Source of the DNA: Salegentibacter salarius
Lineage (GTDB): Bacteria; Bacteroidota; Bacteroidia; Flavobacteriales; Flavobacteriaceae
Direction: 5' to 3'
Length of the DNA stretch: 64,000 nucleotides
Assembly: GCF_900168265.1 (NCBI RefSeq)
Contig: NZ_FVZF01000008.1
Location: forward strand, 1-64,000
Below are positions 15,810 through 23,616 of this stretch, piece by piece. The notes under the pieces were generated by a model. It saw only the letters and a program-made list of their open reading frames with translations. It was not told the DNA's origin and searched no databases. Numbering within the stretch: the first letter of the stretch is position 1; each line of letters opens with the position of its first letter. Both the position numbers and the translations under genes were made by a program.

Positions 15810-16592
15810 TTATTTTCCCGGAAAATCTGCTTTGCATTTATTTAAAAAGGCTGAAGTTCCTTCTTTAAAATCTTCGGTTCCAAAAGAACTTCCAAATTCG
15901 CTGATTTCAACTTCAAAACCATTTACGCCATCTTCGTAATTTGCGTTAACCGCCCTAATTGCAGCACTCATAGCTACCAGAGAATTTTTCATAATCTTCT
16001 GAGCAATTTTTTCGGTAAATTCTATTAATTCTTCCGGCTCACAAACGTGATTCACCAGATTATATTGAAGCGCCTGATTAGCATCTATCATACCTGCGGT
16101 CATGATCATTTCCATAGCACGACCTTTTCCTACAAGTTGCGGAAGTCGCTGAGTACCGCCATAACCGGGAATTAGCCCAAGTGAAGTTTCGGGAAGACCC
16201 ATTTTTGCATTATCGCTTGCTACTCTAAAATGAGCAGCCATCGCCAATTCGAGTCCACCGCCAAGTGCAAAGCCATTTACCGCTGCAATCACCGGTTTTG
16301 GAAAGTTTGCTACAAAATCGAATAATTTCGCCTGTCCATCGGCTGCAAGCTCCCGACCTTCTTCCGTAGAAAAATCGGAGAATTCACTAATATCAGCACC
16401 GGCAACAAAAGCCTTTTCTCCGGTTCCTGTTAAGATCACCACTTTTACTTCCTCATCGTCCTTTGCATCTAAAAAAGCTTCGTGAAGTTCCTGGATAGTC
16501 TTCCTGTTTAAAGCGTTTAATTTCTTTGGACGGTTAATGATGATTTGTAAAATTCCGTCGTTATTTTCGGTTAAAATATTTTCGAATTCCAT
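15810..16592 (-). CDS. enoyl-CoA hydratase/isomerase family protein
   Basis: A 260-residue crotonase-fold enzyme. The oxyanion-hole region is GEKAFVAGADISEF; both catalytic glutamates of true hydratases appear, in ALGGGLELAMAA and in LPETSLGLIPGYGGTQRLP. It would hydrate trans-2-enoyl-CoA in fatty-acid or amino-acid degradation (short-chain, crotonase-like). It stands alone, with a terminator behind it and the histidine kinase gene 27 nt upstream on the same strand. Confidence 0.93.
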   Translation of the reverse strand: MEFENILTENNDGILQIIINRPKKLNALNRKTIQELHEAFLDAKDDEEVKVVILTGTGEKAFVAGADISEFSDFSTEEGRELAADGQAKLFDFVANFPKPVIAAVNGFALGGGLELAMAAHFRVASDNAKMGLPETSLGLIPGYGGTQRLPQLVGKGRAMEMIMTAGMIDANQALQYNLVNHVCEPEELIEFTEKIAQKIMKNSLVAMSAAIRAVNANYEDGVNGFEVEISEFGSSFGTEDFKEGTSAFLNKCKADFPGK

Positions 16593-16619
16593 ATTTAAAA
16601 TTTTGGTTCGTTACTTATT

Positions 16620-18074
16620 TTACTTCGGAAAACGTACTCTAAAAGTAGTCCCTTTTCCGTGCTTAGAGGTAAAGGTAATACTTCCATTATAGGTTTCCAC
16701 AATATTCTTTACCATAGCCAGCCCAAGTCCCATTCCGCTGCTTTTGGTAGTAAATTTAGGTTCAAATACCTTCTCTAAATTTTCTTCGGAAATTCCCGTT
16801 CCATTATCAGAAATGATTACGCAAACATTGTTTTCTTCTTCGTGAATACTTACCATTATTCGCGGATTTTCCTGACCTTCCATTGCCTGTATCGCGTTTT
16901 TCACCAAATTGGTGATTACTCTAATTAGCTGTGTACGATCAAATTTGGCCAGAATCTCTTCTTTTTCACTGCTAAATTGAATATAATTTTCATTAAAGAT
17001 ATCCAGCGCCAGCTTTACTATTTTTGGCACATTTAGCATCTCATTTTGCTGAGCAGGCATTTTCGCAAAATTTGAAAAGGCCTCTGCAATAGAGCTCATG
17101 GTATCTATTTGATTGATGAGGGTAGTAGAATATTCGGCTACTTTATCTTCAATTTCAGGATCGTTCTTATCAAAATTACGTTCAAAACTTTGTACACTTA
17201 AACGCATTGGGGTTAAAGGGTTTTTAATTTCGTGCGCCACCTGTTTAGCCATCTCTCTCCAGGCCTGTTCCCGTTCACTTGCAGCGAGTTTAACCGCACT
17301 TTCTTCCAACTCGTCTATCATACTATTATAAGCGGCTACGAGCGTGTAGATCTCTTCGGAAGCATTCGTGATATCTATTTTCTGGTTACGCTTATCCAGC
17401 CTGGTTTCAGTGATCTTATCTGAAATGATCTTTAAGGATTTGGTGATATATTTTGAAAGAAAATAAGACAGGATTATAGCCAAAACCAGCATAAACAAAT
17501 AAACCTCGCCCATTCTTAAGAGGAAATTATTAAGGTCCCGGTTTAGCACGGTATCATCCTGTACATAAGGAAGGTAAAGAATCGCAAGTGGCTTAAATTT
17601 TCCATCTACGATATAAGTATAGGAAGACTGAAACTTTTGCCCATTAATTTCGTTCTTTTCTATATACCTTTTGTTTTCAGATAATTCCAATTTTCGCAAA
17701 ATATGGCGATCTAACTGATTATCTGTGGTATCTCTAAAAAATGATTGATCTGATTTTATTAAAAGTTCACCTTGCAGATCATAAATATTTATCTGCATCT
17801 CGTGAACCTGGGCCACTTCGTGAATTTTGTCCCGCTCCCTTAAAATAATATCCATATTCTCAGTATTTACCAGGAAGGTTGTACTGGCCAATATGAATTT
17901 AATATTTTCTGTAATAGCCTGCTCTTTTCTTTCCAGGCGTTCACGGTGATAATTTTCAGCTTCAAGTTTATATTGATAAACGGTGATTCCCACAATTAAA
18001 ATAGAAGCTCCCAGCACCAATAGGATCATGGAGATAAAAATGCGGGTACTTAAAGAAAGTTTTGAAAGCTTCAT
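16620..18074 (-). CDS. sensor histidine kinase, NtrY-like
   Basis: A 484-residue membrane kinase. TM1 is at about residues 10-30, followed by a periplasmic sensor of about 150 residues, TM2 at about 185-210 (VYLFMLVLAIILSYFLS) and a HAMP segment. The HisKA domain carries the phospho-accepting His in VAHEIKNPLTPMRLSVQSF, and the HATPase domain has N (LVKNAIQAM), G1 (DNGTGI), F and G2 (GMGLGLAMVKNIV) boxes. No response regulator adjoins, so it is an orphan in this window. The HEIKNPLTPM form is typical of NtrY-like kinases. Signal unknown. Confidence 0.9.
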   Translation of the reverse strand: MKLSKLSLSTRIFISMILLVLGASILIVGITVYQYKLEAENYHRERLERKEQAITENIKFILASTTFLVNTENMDIILRERDKIHEVAQVHEMQINIYDLQGELLIKSDQSFFRDTTDNQLDRHILRKLELSENKRYIEKNEINGQKFQSSYTYIVDGKFKPLAILYLPYVQDDTVLNRDLNNFLLRMGEVYLFMLVLAIILSYFLSKYITKSLKIISDKITETRLDKRNQKIDITNASEEIYTLVAAYNSMIDELEESAVKLAASEREQAWREMAKQVAHEIKNPLTPMRLSVQSFERNFDKNDPEIEDKVAEYSTTLINQIDTMSSIAEAFSNFAKMPAQQNEMLNVPKIVKLALDIFNENYIQFSSEKEEILAKFDRTQLIRVITNLVKNAIQAMEGQENPRIMVSIHEEENNVCVIISDNGTGISEENLEKVFEPKFTTKSSGMGLGLAMVKNIVETYNGSITFTSKHGKGTTFRVRFPK

Positions 18075-18113
18075 AAATAATAATTAGCCCAAATTGATCA
18101 ATTATCACACCAA

Positions 18114-18665
18114 TTAAGCCTCGGGGTTTTTAGCTCTAAATCGCTTATACATTTTAATACCCAACATTAGCATTGCGGCTAGTAAAAAAATTCCCAGAAC
18201 TCCGTAAATCCAGTTTAAAGCATCCCTTACGATTACTAAGAATATTACTGAAAAAAGGATTAAGGTAGAGCCTTCATTCCAAAGGCGCATTTGGTTTGAA
18301 GTCCATTTTACAATATCATTTTGAAGTTCTTTAAAAATGAGATGAGATTTTATATGATAAGCATAGAGTAAAACCACAAATCCTAATTTTACCAACATCC
18401 AATCTTGTGAAAGCCAACCCGGGGCCAAATGCAATAGTAAAAAAGCAAACAAGCTCGCTAAAATAGCCGAAGGCCAGGTGATGATACACCAAAGTCTTTT
18501 GGTCATTAATTTTAACTGAGTAGCTAAAATGCTCTTTTCAGGTTCAGGTTTTTGCGTGGCTTCAATATGATAAATAAATAAGCGCGGAATATAAAAAAGC
18601 CCGGCGAACCAGGTGATCACAAAAATAAGATGTAAAGCTTTTATATACTGGTAATATTCTATCAC
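18114..18665 (-). CDS. hemJ: HemJ, protoporphyrinogen IX oxidase
   Basis: A 183-residue inner-membrane protein with four to five helices, of the HemJ (UPF0093/TIGR00701) family. Conserved features seen are the His in YIKALHLIFVITWFAGLFYIPRLFIYH and Lys/Trp residues in LMTKRLWCIITWPSAI. HemJ oxidises protoporphyrinogen IX to protoporphyrin IX, the step between HemF and HemH; both of those are encoded within 11 kb. No hemG or hemY is in the window. A toxin-antitoxin pair separates it from the MATE-hemH unit. Confidence 0.9.
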   Translation of the reverse strand: MIEYYQYIKALHLIFVITWFAGLFYIPRLFIYHIEATQKPEPEKSILATQLKLMTKRLWCIITWPSAILASLFAFLLLHLAPGWLSQDWMLVKLGFVVLLYAYHIKSHLIFKELQNDIVKWTSNQMRLWNEGSTLILFSVIFLVIVRDALNWIYGVLGIFLLAAMLMLGIKMYKRFRAKNPEA

Positions 18666-18668
18666 AAA

Positions 18669-18965
18669 TTATGGTTTTTTGGTTGGGTTTTGATGGGTAT
18701 TGAAGACACCGAGAACAGTAATTTTAAAATCTTCGATTTTATAGATTATTAAATAAGAAAAAATCTTCAATCCTGCTTCCCTGTTATTATCATCAAATTT
18801 TCTAAATGAATATGGATTTTCAGTGATATACGCTATAGTACTTCGAAAATCAATTAAAAATCTTATTCCTAATTCAGGTAATTGGTCGTTATACCAATCC
18901 ATAGCTTCCTGAACATCTAAACGGGCTTTTACGCTTATTTTAAGCTTAAACCCCATATTTTTCAA
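18669..18965 (-). CDS. RelE/ParE-family toxin
   Basis: A 98-residue basic protein with the ParE pattern VKARLDVQEAMDWYNDQLPELGIRFLIDFR, NPYSFRKF, then LKIFSYLIIYKIEDFKITVLGVFNTHQNP. ParE toxins poison gyrase; RelE relatives cleave mRNA. Which applies is not decidable by eye. It overlaps the antitoxin gene by 20 nt and ends 4 nt before hemJ, so hemJ may be read from the same transcript. It appears intact, unlike the pair at 5.4 kb. Confidence 0.85.
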   Translation of the reverse strand: MKNMGFKLKISVKARLDVQEAMDWYNDQLPELGIRFLIDFRSTIAYITENPYSFRKFDDNNREAGLKIFSYLIIYKIEDFKITVLGVFNTHQNPTKKP

Positions 18966-19221
18966 ATATTTTTTTATTGAAGGTTTCTAGCGATTCGGTT
19001 TCCAAATCACCTTTCAAATAAGCCTTGTTCCGCTCATCAATTTCCTTCAATTGTCCTTTTGAAAGTTCGCTCTTTCGGCCTTCTACTTCATAGCTTTCTC
19101 CCTGCTCACTGGCCCCAGATTTTACATTTTTCAATAAGCCTTCAATTTTACTTAGCAAATCCTCATCATCACAGGCAATGATCTTTTGCATCAATTCTAT
19201 TTTTAAAGCATTTGCATCCAT
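18946..19221 (-). CDS. antitoxin partner of the ParE-family toxin
   Basis: A 91-residue charged protein (MDANALKIELMQKIIACDDEDLL, acidic and Lys-rich middle, ending ETFNKKIFEKYGV). This resembles Bacteroidota addiction-module antitoxins with an N-terminal helix and a toxin-binding tail. It comes first in the operon and overlaps the toxin start, as usual. There is no clear DNA-binding motif. Confidence 0.75.
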   Translation of the reverse strand: MDANALKIELMQKIIACDDEDLLSKIEGLLKNVKSGASEQGESYEVEGRKSELSKGQLKEIDERNKAYLKGDLETESLETFNKKIFEKYGV

Positions 19222-19275
19222 GGTATTTCCAGCTTTCTAACAAAGATAGGGATTTATGAATTTTCTTCGGAAAAA

Positions 19276-20631
19276 TTATCGGGAGGTTTGGGGCTTCAAC
19301 TTCAGCCTGGTCTCTCTATTTAGAAAATACGCCGTAACCAGGGTAGAAAGTAAATCGGCGATGGGGAAAGAGATCCAAACTCCAATTTCTCCATAGTAAT
19401 TAGGTAAAACCAGAATTAACGGAATAAAAAAGAATCCCTGCCGGGAAAGCGTAAGCAATAAAGCCGGAATTGCCTTTCCGACCGCCTGGAAATATGCTGC
19501 ACCAATTAGTTGAATAGCGACAATAGGAGTAGCCGCAAAAACCCAGCGCATGGCATCTGGAGTTTCAGCAATAATCTTTGGATTTTGAGTAAAGATTTCA
19601 ACAATCTCTTCAGCAAAAAACATAATTCCTCCAAAAACTAATAATCCCAATCCGCAGGCATATAAAATAGCAGTATTGATACTTTCTTTAACTCGCTGGT
19701 ATTTTTGAGCGCCATAATTAAACCCGGCAATAGGCAGAAAACCTTGTGTCACTCCAAGAACAGGAAAAAGGGCAAACATCAGCATTCTACCAATAATCGC
19801 ATAAATCGCCACTGAATCTTCCCCGCCAAGATCAAATAAAATATTATTCATCAGTAGATAAATAATACTAACTACAGCTTGTCGCGATAAAGTGACAAAA
19901 CCAAGGGAACCCATTTCAGAAAGTATAGGTTTATTAAGTCCGAAATCTGGTAAACTGATTTTAAGCTCAGAATTTTTAGAGACAAAAAACCAGAAAACAT
20001 AGGCAAAACAAAAAAGATAAGAAGCGGTAGTAGCCCAGGCTGCACCCCACATTCCAAGCCCCATTTGATTGATGAAGATATAATCCAGAAGTAAATTCCC
20101 AACAGATGGAATTATCATGGCGATCATCGCGAATTTAGGTTTCCCTTCTGCCCTAATCACGGTATTCCCCATCATACAAAGCGCCAAAAATGGTACGCCG
20201 TAAAGGACTATGGTATAATATACTTTTGCAGGTTCAAAAATATCGCCTTTTCCCCCAAAAGCAGGAATAAGGGAATCCACGAACATAAGCCCAATAATAA
20301 CTAATGCAATGGTGAGAATTAGTGTTAAACTAATCTGGTTTCCGAAGGTCTTTAAAGCTTTTTTCCGGTCATCACCACCAAGGGCCCGGCTAATTATAGA
20401 CGAACCACCAATACCAATAGCCATTCCCAAAGCGGCAATAAAAAATGAAACTGGCAGTACTACATTTATTGCTGCAATAGCGGTAGAACCTATCCAGTTT
20501 CCTACAAAAATAGTATCGATTAATATATTCAGCGACATTACCAGAATTCCTATGGAAGCCGGTGCCGCTTGCTGCACAAGTAATTTACCTATTGGTTTTC
20601 TCCCAAGATTTTGAGAATTCGCCGAGGCCAT
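19276..20631 (-). CDS. MATE-family efflux transporter
   Basis: A 451-residue inner-membrane exporter with about 12 helices in two homologous halves. MATE features include QQAAPASIGILVMSLNILIDTIFVGNWIGSTAIAA near the start and GVTQGFLPIAGFNYGAQKYQRVKE in the second half. Such proteins expel cationic drugs or metabolites using Na+ or H+ gradients. Its ATG overlaps the hemH stop by one base (TAATG), so it is translationally coupled to ferrochelatase. Substrate unknown. Confidence 0.9.
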   Translation of the reverse strand: MASANSQNLGRKPIGKLLVQQAAPASIGILVMSLNILIDTIFVGNWIGSTAIAAINVVLPVSFFIAALGMAIGIGGSSIISRALGGDDRKKALKTFGNQISLTLILTIALVIIGLMFVDSLIPAFGGKGDIFEPAKVYYTIVLYGVPFLALCMMGNTVIRAEGKPKFAMIAMIIPSVGNLLLDYIFINQMGLGMWGAAWATTASYLFCFAYVFWFFVSKNSELKISLPDFGLNKPILSEMGSLGFVTLSRQAVVSIIYLLMNNILFDLGGEDSVAIYAIIGRMLMFALFPVLGVTQGFLPIAGFNYGAQKYQRVKESINTAILYACGLGLLVFGGIMFFAEEIVEIFTQNPKIIAETPDAMRWVFAATPIVAIQLIGAAYFQAVGKAIPALLLTLSRQGFFFIPLILVLPNYYGEIGVWISFPIADLLSTLVTAYFLNRETRLKLKPQTSR

Positions 20632-21665
20632 TATGCTTCAACGGGCTTTTGGTGCGCCCACTCATCTACCCAGCGAGAAAGCACCTTTACCCAATCATCC
20701 CGATCGTTCAAACACGGAACCACGGTAAATTCTTCCCCTCCTACTTCGTGGAAGATTTCTTCGCCTTCCATAGCGATTTCTTCTAAAGTTTCAAGACAAT
20801 CTGAAACAAACGCGGGAGTTACAATAGCAAGTTTTTTCATTCCCTGTTTTCCAAAACGCTCTATGGTTCTATCGGTATATGGTTGCAACCATGGATCAAA
20901 ACCTAAACGAGATTGAAAAGAAACACTGTAAGAATTTTCTTTTAATTCTAAATATTCGGCAACCAATCTTGTGGTTTCATAACATTGATGACGATAACAA
21001 AATTGATGTGCTGCAGAAGGCGTTTGGCAACAACTACCATCTATTTTACAATGAGATTTGGTAACATCGCTTTTTCTAATATGTCGCTCCGGTACGCCGT
21101 GATAAGAAAATAATAAATGCTGAAAATCTTTTCCTTTTAATTTTTCAGCAATACTTTCAGCTAAAACCCTAATATAATCTGAATGATTATAAAATGGAGG
21201 CACTGTAGTAAATTGCATTTTCGGAAAATGTTCTTTTCTAAGTTGTTCGGCTAAAACAAGAATAGTTTCTGTGGTAGCCATCGCGAATTGAGGATATAAC
21301 GGAAAAAGTAAAACTTCGTTTACGCCTTTATCATACAATTCCTGAAGTCCTGATTTTATGCTAGGTTCTCCATAACGCATTGCTAAAGCAATAGGCACAG
21401 ATGTGTTTTTATCCATTTTTTCCTGAAGGCGTTCTGATAACACAATAAGCGGAGAACCCTCGTCCCACCAGATCTTCTGGTAAGCTGCAGCCGATTTCTT
21501 AGGCCTTGTATTTAGAACAATTCCTCTTACCAAAAGTACCCTGGCCCAATAAGGAACGTCAATTACACGTTCATCCATTAAAAATTCGTCAAGGTATTCT
21601 TTTACATCTTTTGGGTCGGTGCTTTTTGGGGATCCCAAATTAACCAATAGTACGCCTTTACTCAT
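20631..21665 (-). CDS. hemH: ferrochelatase
   Basis: A 344-residue enzyme inserting Fe2+ into protoporphyrin IX to give protohaem. Recognisable are GVLLVNLGSPKSTDPKDVKEYLDEFL at the N-terminus, the catalytic His in LLFSYHGVPERHIRKSD, and the C-terminal FVSDCLETLEEIAMEGEEIF with its conserved Glu. Length is typical. It lies on the opposite strand from hemA-hemB but in the same locus, with its own promoter box; the MATE gene is coupled behind it. Confidence 0.96.
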   Translation of the reverse strand: MSKGVLLVNLGSPKSTDPKDVKEYLDEFLMDERVIDVPYWARVLLVRGIVLNTRPKKSAAAYQKIWWDEGSPLIVLSERLQEKMDKNTSVPIALAMRYGEPSIKSGLQELYDKGVNEVLLFPLYPQFAMATTETILVLAEQLRKEHFPKMQFTTVPPFYNHSDYIRVLAESIAEKLKGKDFQHLLFSYHGVPERHIRKSDVTKSHCKIDGSCCQTPSAAHQFCYRHQCYETTRLVAEYLELKENSYSVSFQSRLGFDPWLQPYTDRTIERFGKQGMKKLAIVTPAFVSDCLETLEEIAMEGEEIFHEVGGEEFTVVPCLNDRDDWVKVLSRWVDEWAHQKPVEA

Positions 21666-21684
21666 AGTTTTTCTTTTTCAACAT

Positions 21685-21692
21685 CAAAAATA
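21685..21692 (-). promoter_or_regulatory. -7 promoter box of hemH
   Basis: TATTTTTG on the minus strand, perfect TAnnTTTG, 19 nt before the ATG at 21665. Confidence 0.55.
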
Positions 21693-21754
21693 AGCTTATT
21701 AAAAGTGTAACAAAGCTTTATATTATTGCACTTTTTTATGCCTTAATAGAGGAA

Positions 21755-22513
21755 TTAGTTTTTTGTTTTGTCTAACGCATACAATATACTTTTTAAAATA
21801 TGCTCTTTAAAACCGGGTTCTATATATGATTGAATGGTGTGCCCCAAACCTGTATAAATAGAAACCCCGCCGTAACCGGTTTCCCTAAACCAGGCTATGG
21901 GATGCTTTTCTCCGTTTGTTCCGGCTTCGTAAGAATTCTCATCAAGATAAAGCAAAACCTGCATTTCAGGATTTAGATTTTTGTAATTGTACCATTCATC
22001 TGTTCGTGTCCAAATCTTTGGCAGGTGCAAAACAGCAGGGTGTTCAGGCATATTTACATGAATATCGGCTTCCTGTATTTCTGGGTGGCCAGCGAAGTAA
22101 CCTCCCACCAATTCGCCAAACCACGGCCATTCATATTCAGTATCTGCTGCGGCGTGAATTCCGAAGAAATTACCACCGTTTTCTATATATTTTTTGAAAG
22201 CATCCTGCTCTTTCTCATCTAATACATTTCCGGTAGTGCTTAGAAAAATTACGAGATCAAATTTCGCCAGGTTCTTTTCATTAAAATCATCTGCATCTTT
22301 AGTGGCAGTAACTTCAAAACCTTGATCTTCTCCAAGATCAGAAATAAAAGATTTTCCTGTAGGAATCGATTTATGCCAAAAGCCTTCGGTTTTATAAAAA
22401 ACCAGTACTTCATTTTTCTCTTTGTTTACCTGACCTTCAACTTCCTGAGCAAAACCAGAATTTTGGGAAATAAGAAAAAGCGAAAGGAAAAAAGTCAGCA
22501 TTAATCTAGACAT
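21755..22513 (-). CDS. secreted ThuA-domain protein
   Basis: A 252-residue protein with a signal peptide (LMLTFFLSLFLISQNSGFAQ) and a ThuA-like glutamine-amidotransferase-fold domain: VLVFYKTEGFWHKSIPTG, FFGIHAAADTEYEWPWFGELVGGYFAGHP, PIAWFRETGYGGVSIYTGLGH. ThuA-fold proteins of Bacteroidota are linked to carbohydrate turnover, with unclear chemistry. It starts 2 nt after the AraC regulator's stop, so the two form an operon. No link to haem is evident beyond position. Confidence 0.85.
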   Translation of the reverse strand: MSRLMLTFFLSLFLISQNSGFAQEVEGQVNKEKNEVLVFYKTEGFWHKSIPTGKSFISDLGEDQGFEVTATKDADDFNEKNLAKFDLVIFLSTTGNVLDEKEQDAFKKYIENGGNFFGIHAAADTEYEWPWFGELVGGYFAGHPEIQEADIHVNMPEHPAVLHLPKIWTRTDEWYNYKNLNPEMQVLLYLDENSYEAGTNGEKHPIAWFRETGYGGVSIYTGLGHTIQSYIEPGFKEHILKSILYALDKTKN

Positions 22514-22515
22514 AA

Positions 22516-23415
22516 TTAAACGTTTGGATTTAAAGACATAATATATTTCTTTGGCGTAGTACCAAATTTCTTTTTAAAAGCCGCAATAAAATGACTGGAA
22601 GTACTGTAGCCCACCTTCAAACCAACTTCGTTTACGTTATAATCGCCACTATCCAGGAGTTTTCTTGCGAATTCCATTTTATAGTCAAATAGAAAACTGT
22701 AAACCGAATCGCCATAAATTTGCTTAAAACCTTCTTTAAGCTTTTTAAGGCTTAATCCAATTTCATCAGATAATTCCTGTAGCGAAGGTGGTTCGGCCAT
22801 TCGGGAGATCACGATATCTTTAGCTTTTCTAATCTTAATAATATTTTCTTCGTCACTAAGAAAAGGGCATTGCTCTACATCTGGATCTCCTGTTCTATTA
22901 AAATACAAACTAAGCAGCTCATAAGCTTTACCTTTTAAATAAAGATTTTTAATGCTTTGGGTAAGATTAAAATTCATTACCTGATTAAGCACAATTGCCA
23001 TAGAAGGCGAAATGGGAGCATCTTTATAGTATTTTTTATCCTTATTATCGGCGCTTAAAAAAGTAATGTATCCGGCTTCCTGTGAAAACAGGGAATGGAA
23101 TTTTTTAATAGAAATCACCAGGGAAATTAACCAGGAATTTGGTTCTAAAACTAAGTTAAGCGGAAGATCCTGCTGCGGATTATAAAGTAATAATGAACTT
23201 TCTTCATTAAGCGGAAGCTCGTAATTGCTGTTATTAAACAGAAACTTGCAATTTCCTTTTAAATTGAAGTGAAACTGGATAAAACTACTATCTATATCGC
23301 GAATAATTTTTTGATTATCAGAAGTTTCGTTTTGAAACTTTAAAAGATAAAAACCATCTTCAACTTTTAATTCTTCCGTAAATCCTTCAGCGTTATTTTT
23401 ATCTTCTAAAATCAT
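22516..23415 (-). CDS. AraC-family transcriptional regulator
   Basis: A 299-residue regulator. The N-terminal half is a ligand-sensing region without clear motifs; the C-terminal 100 residues form the double helix-turn-helix (LQELSDEIGLSLKKLKEGFKQIYGDSVYSFLFDYKMEFARKLL, then NVNEVGLKVGYSTSSHFIAAFKKKFG and TPKKYIM). It is divergent from hemA across about 200 bp. Its leader contains an inverted repeat, TTTAGA-N5-TCTAAA, similar to the one at the TonB receptor promoter. The position suggests control of haem genes or iron response, by inference only. Confidence 0.88.
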   Translation of the reverse strand: MILEDKNNAEGFTEELKVEDGFYLLKFQNETSDNQKIIRDIDSSFIQFHFNLKGNCKFLFNNSNYELPLNEESSLLLYNPQQDLPLNLVLEPNSWLISLVISIKKFHSLFSQEAGYITFLSADNKDKKYYKDAPISPSMAIVLNQVMNFNLTQSIKNLYLKGKAYELLSLYFNRTGDPDVEQCPFLSDEENIIKIRKAKDIVISRMAEPPSLQELSDEIGLSLKKLKEGFKQIYGDSVYSFLFDYKMEFARKLLDSGDYNVNEVGLKVGYSTSSHFIAAFKKKFGTTPKKYIMSLNPNV

Positions 23416-23434
23416 ACTTTTAATTTTTAAACTA

Positions 23435-23451
23435 TTTAGAATTGTTCTAAA
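23435..23451. promoter_or_regulatory. inverted repeat in the AraC gene leader, candidate operator
   Basis: TTTAGAA-TTG-TTCTAAA is a perfect 7-bp inverted repeat 19 nt upstream of the regulator's ATG and downstream of its -7 box. Read as 7-1-7 (TTAGAAT-T-GTTCTAA) it also resembles Fur/PerR-type boxes, with one mismatch. Half-sites equal those at 8139-8154. Confidence 0.45.
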
Positions 23452-23481
23452 CTATTGCCTCCAAATCGACTATCACTACTA

Positions 23482-23489
23482 CAAATGTA
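23482..23489 (-). promoter_or_regulatory. -7 promoter box of the AraC-ThuA operon
   Basis: TACATTTG on the minus strand, perfect TAnnTTTG; leader of about 60 nt. Confidence 0.5.
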
Positions 23490-23584
23490 AGCAAATACCA
23501 TTTTTTGAAGATATAAAAAACCTAAAATAACTGAAAGCGATACAAAAAGTACTTTGAGCGTTACTTTTTGATTTAACATTAGCT

Positions 23585-23592
23585 TAATTTTG
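23585..23592 (+). promoter_or_regulatory. -7 promoter box of the hemA operon
   Basis: TAATTTTG, perfect TAnnTTTG, 24 nt before the ATG at 23617. It overlaps an in-frame upstream TTG at 23590, which argues that the ATG is the real start. Confidence 0.6.
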
Positions 23593-23616
23593 CCACCGAA
23601 TAGCCTAAATAGGTAC

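Noticed and set aside
21700-21735. Terminator between the ThuA gene and hemH
   Set aside because: AAAAGTG/CACTTTT arms are 7 bp with a long AT-rich loop and only a short T-run; not strong enough to call.
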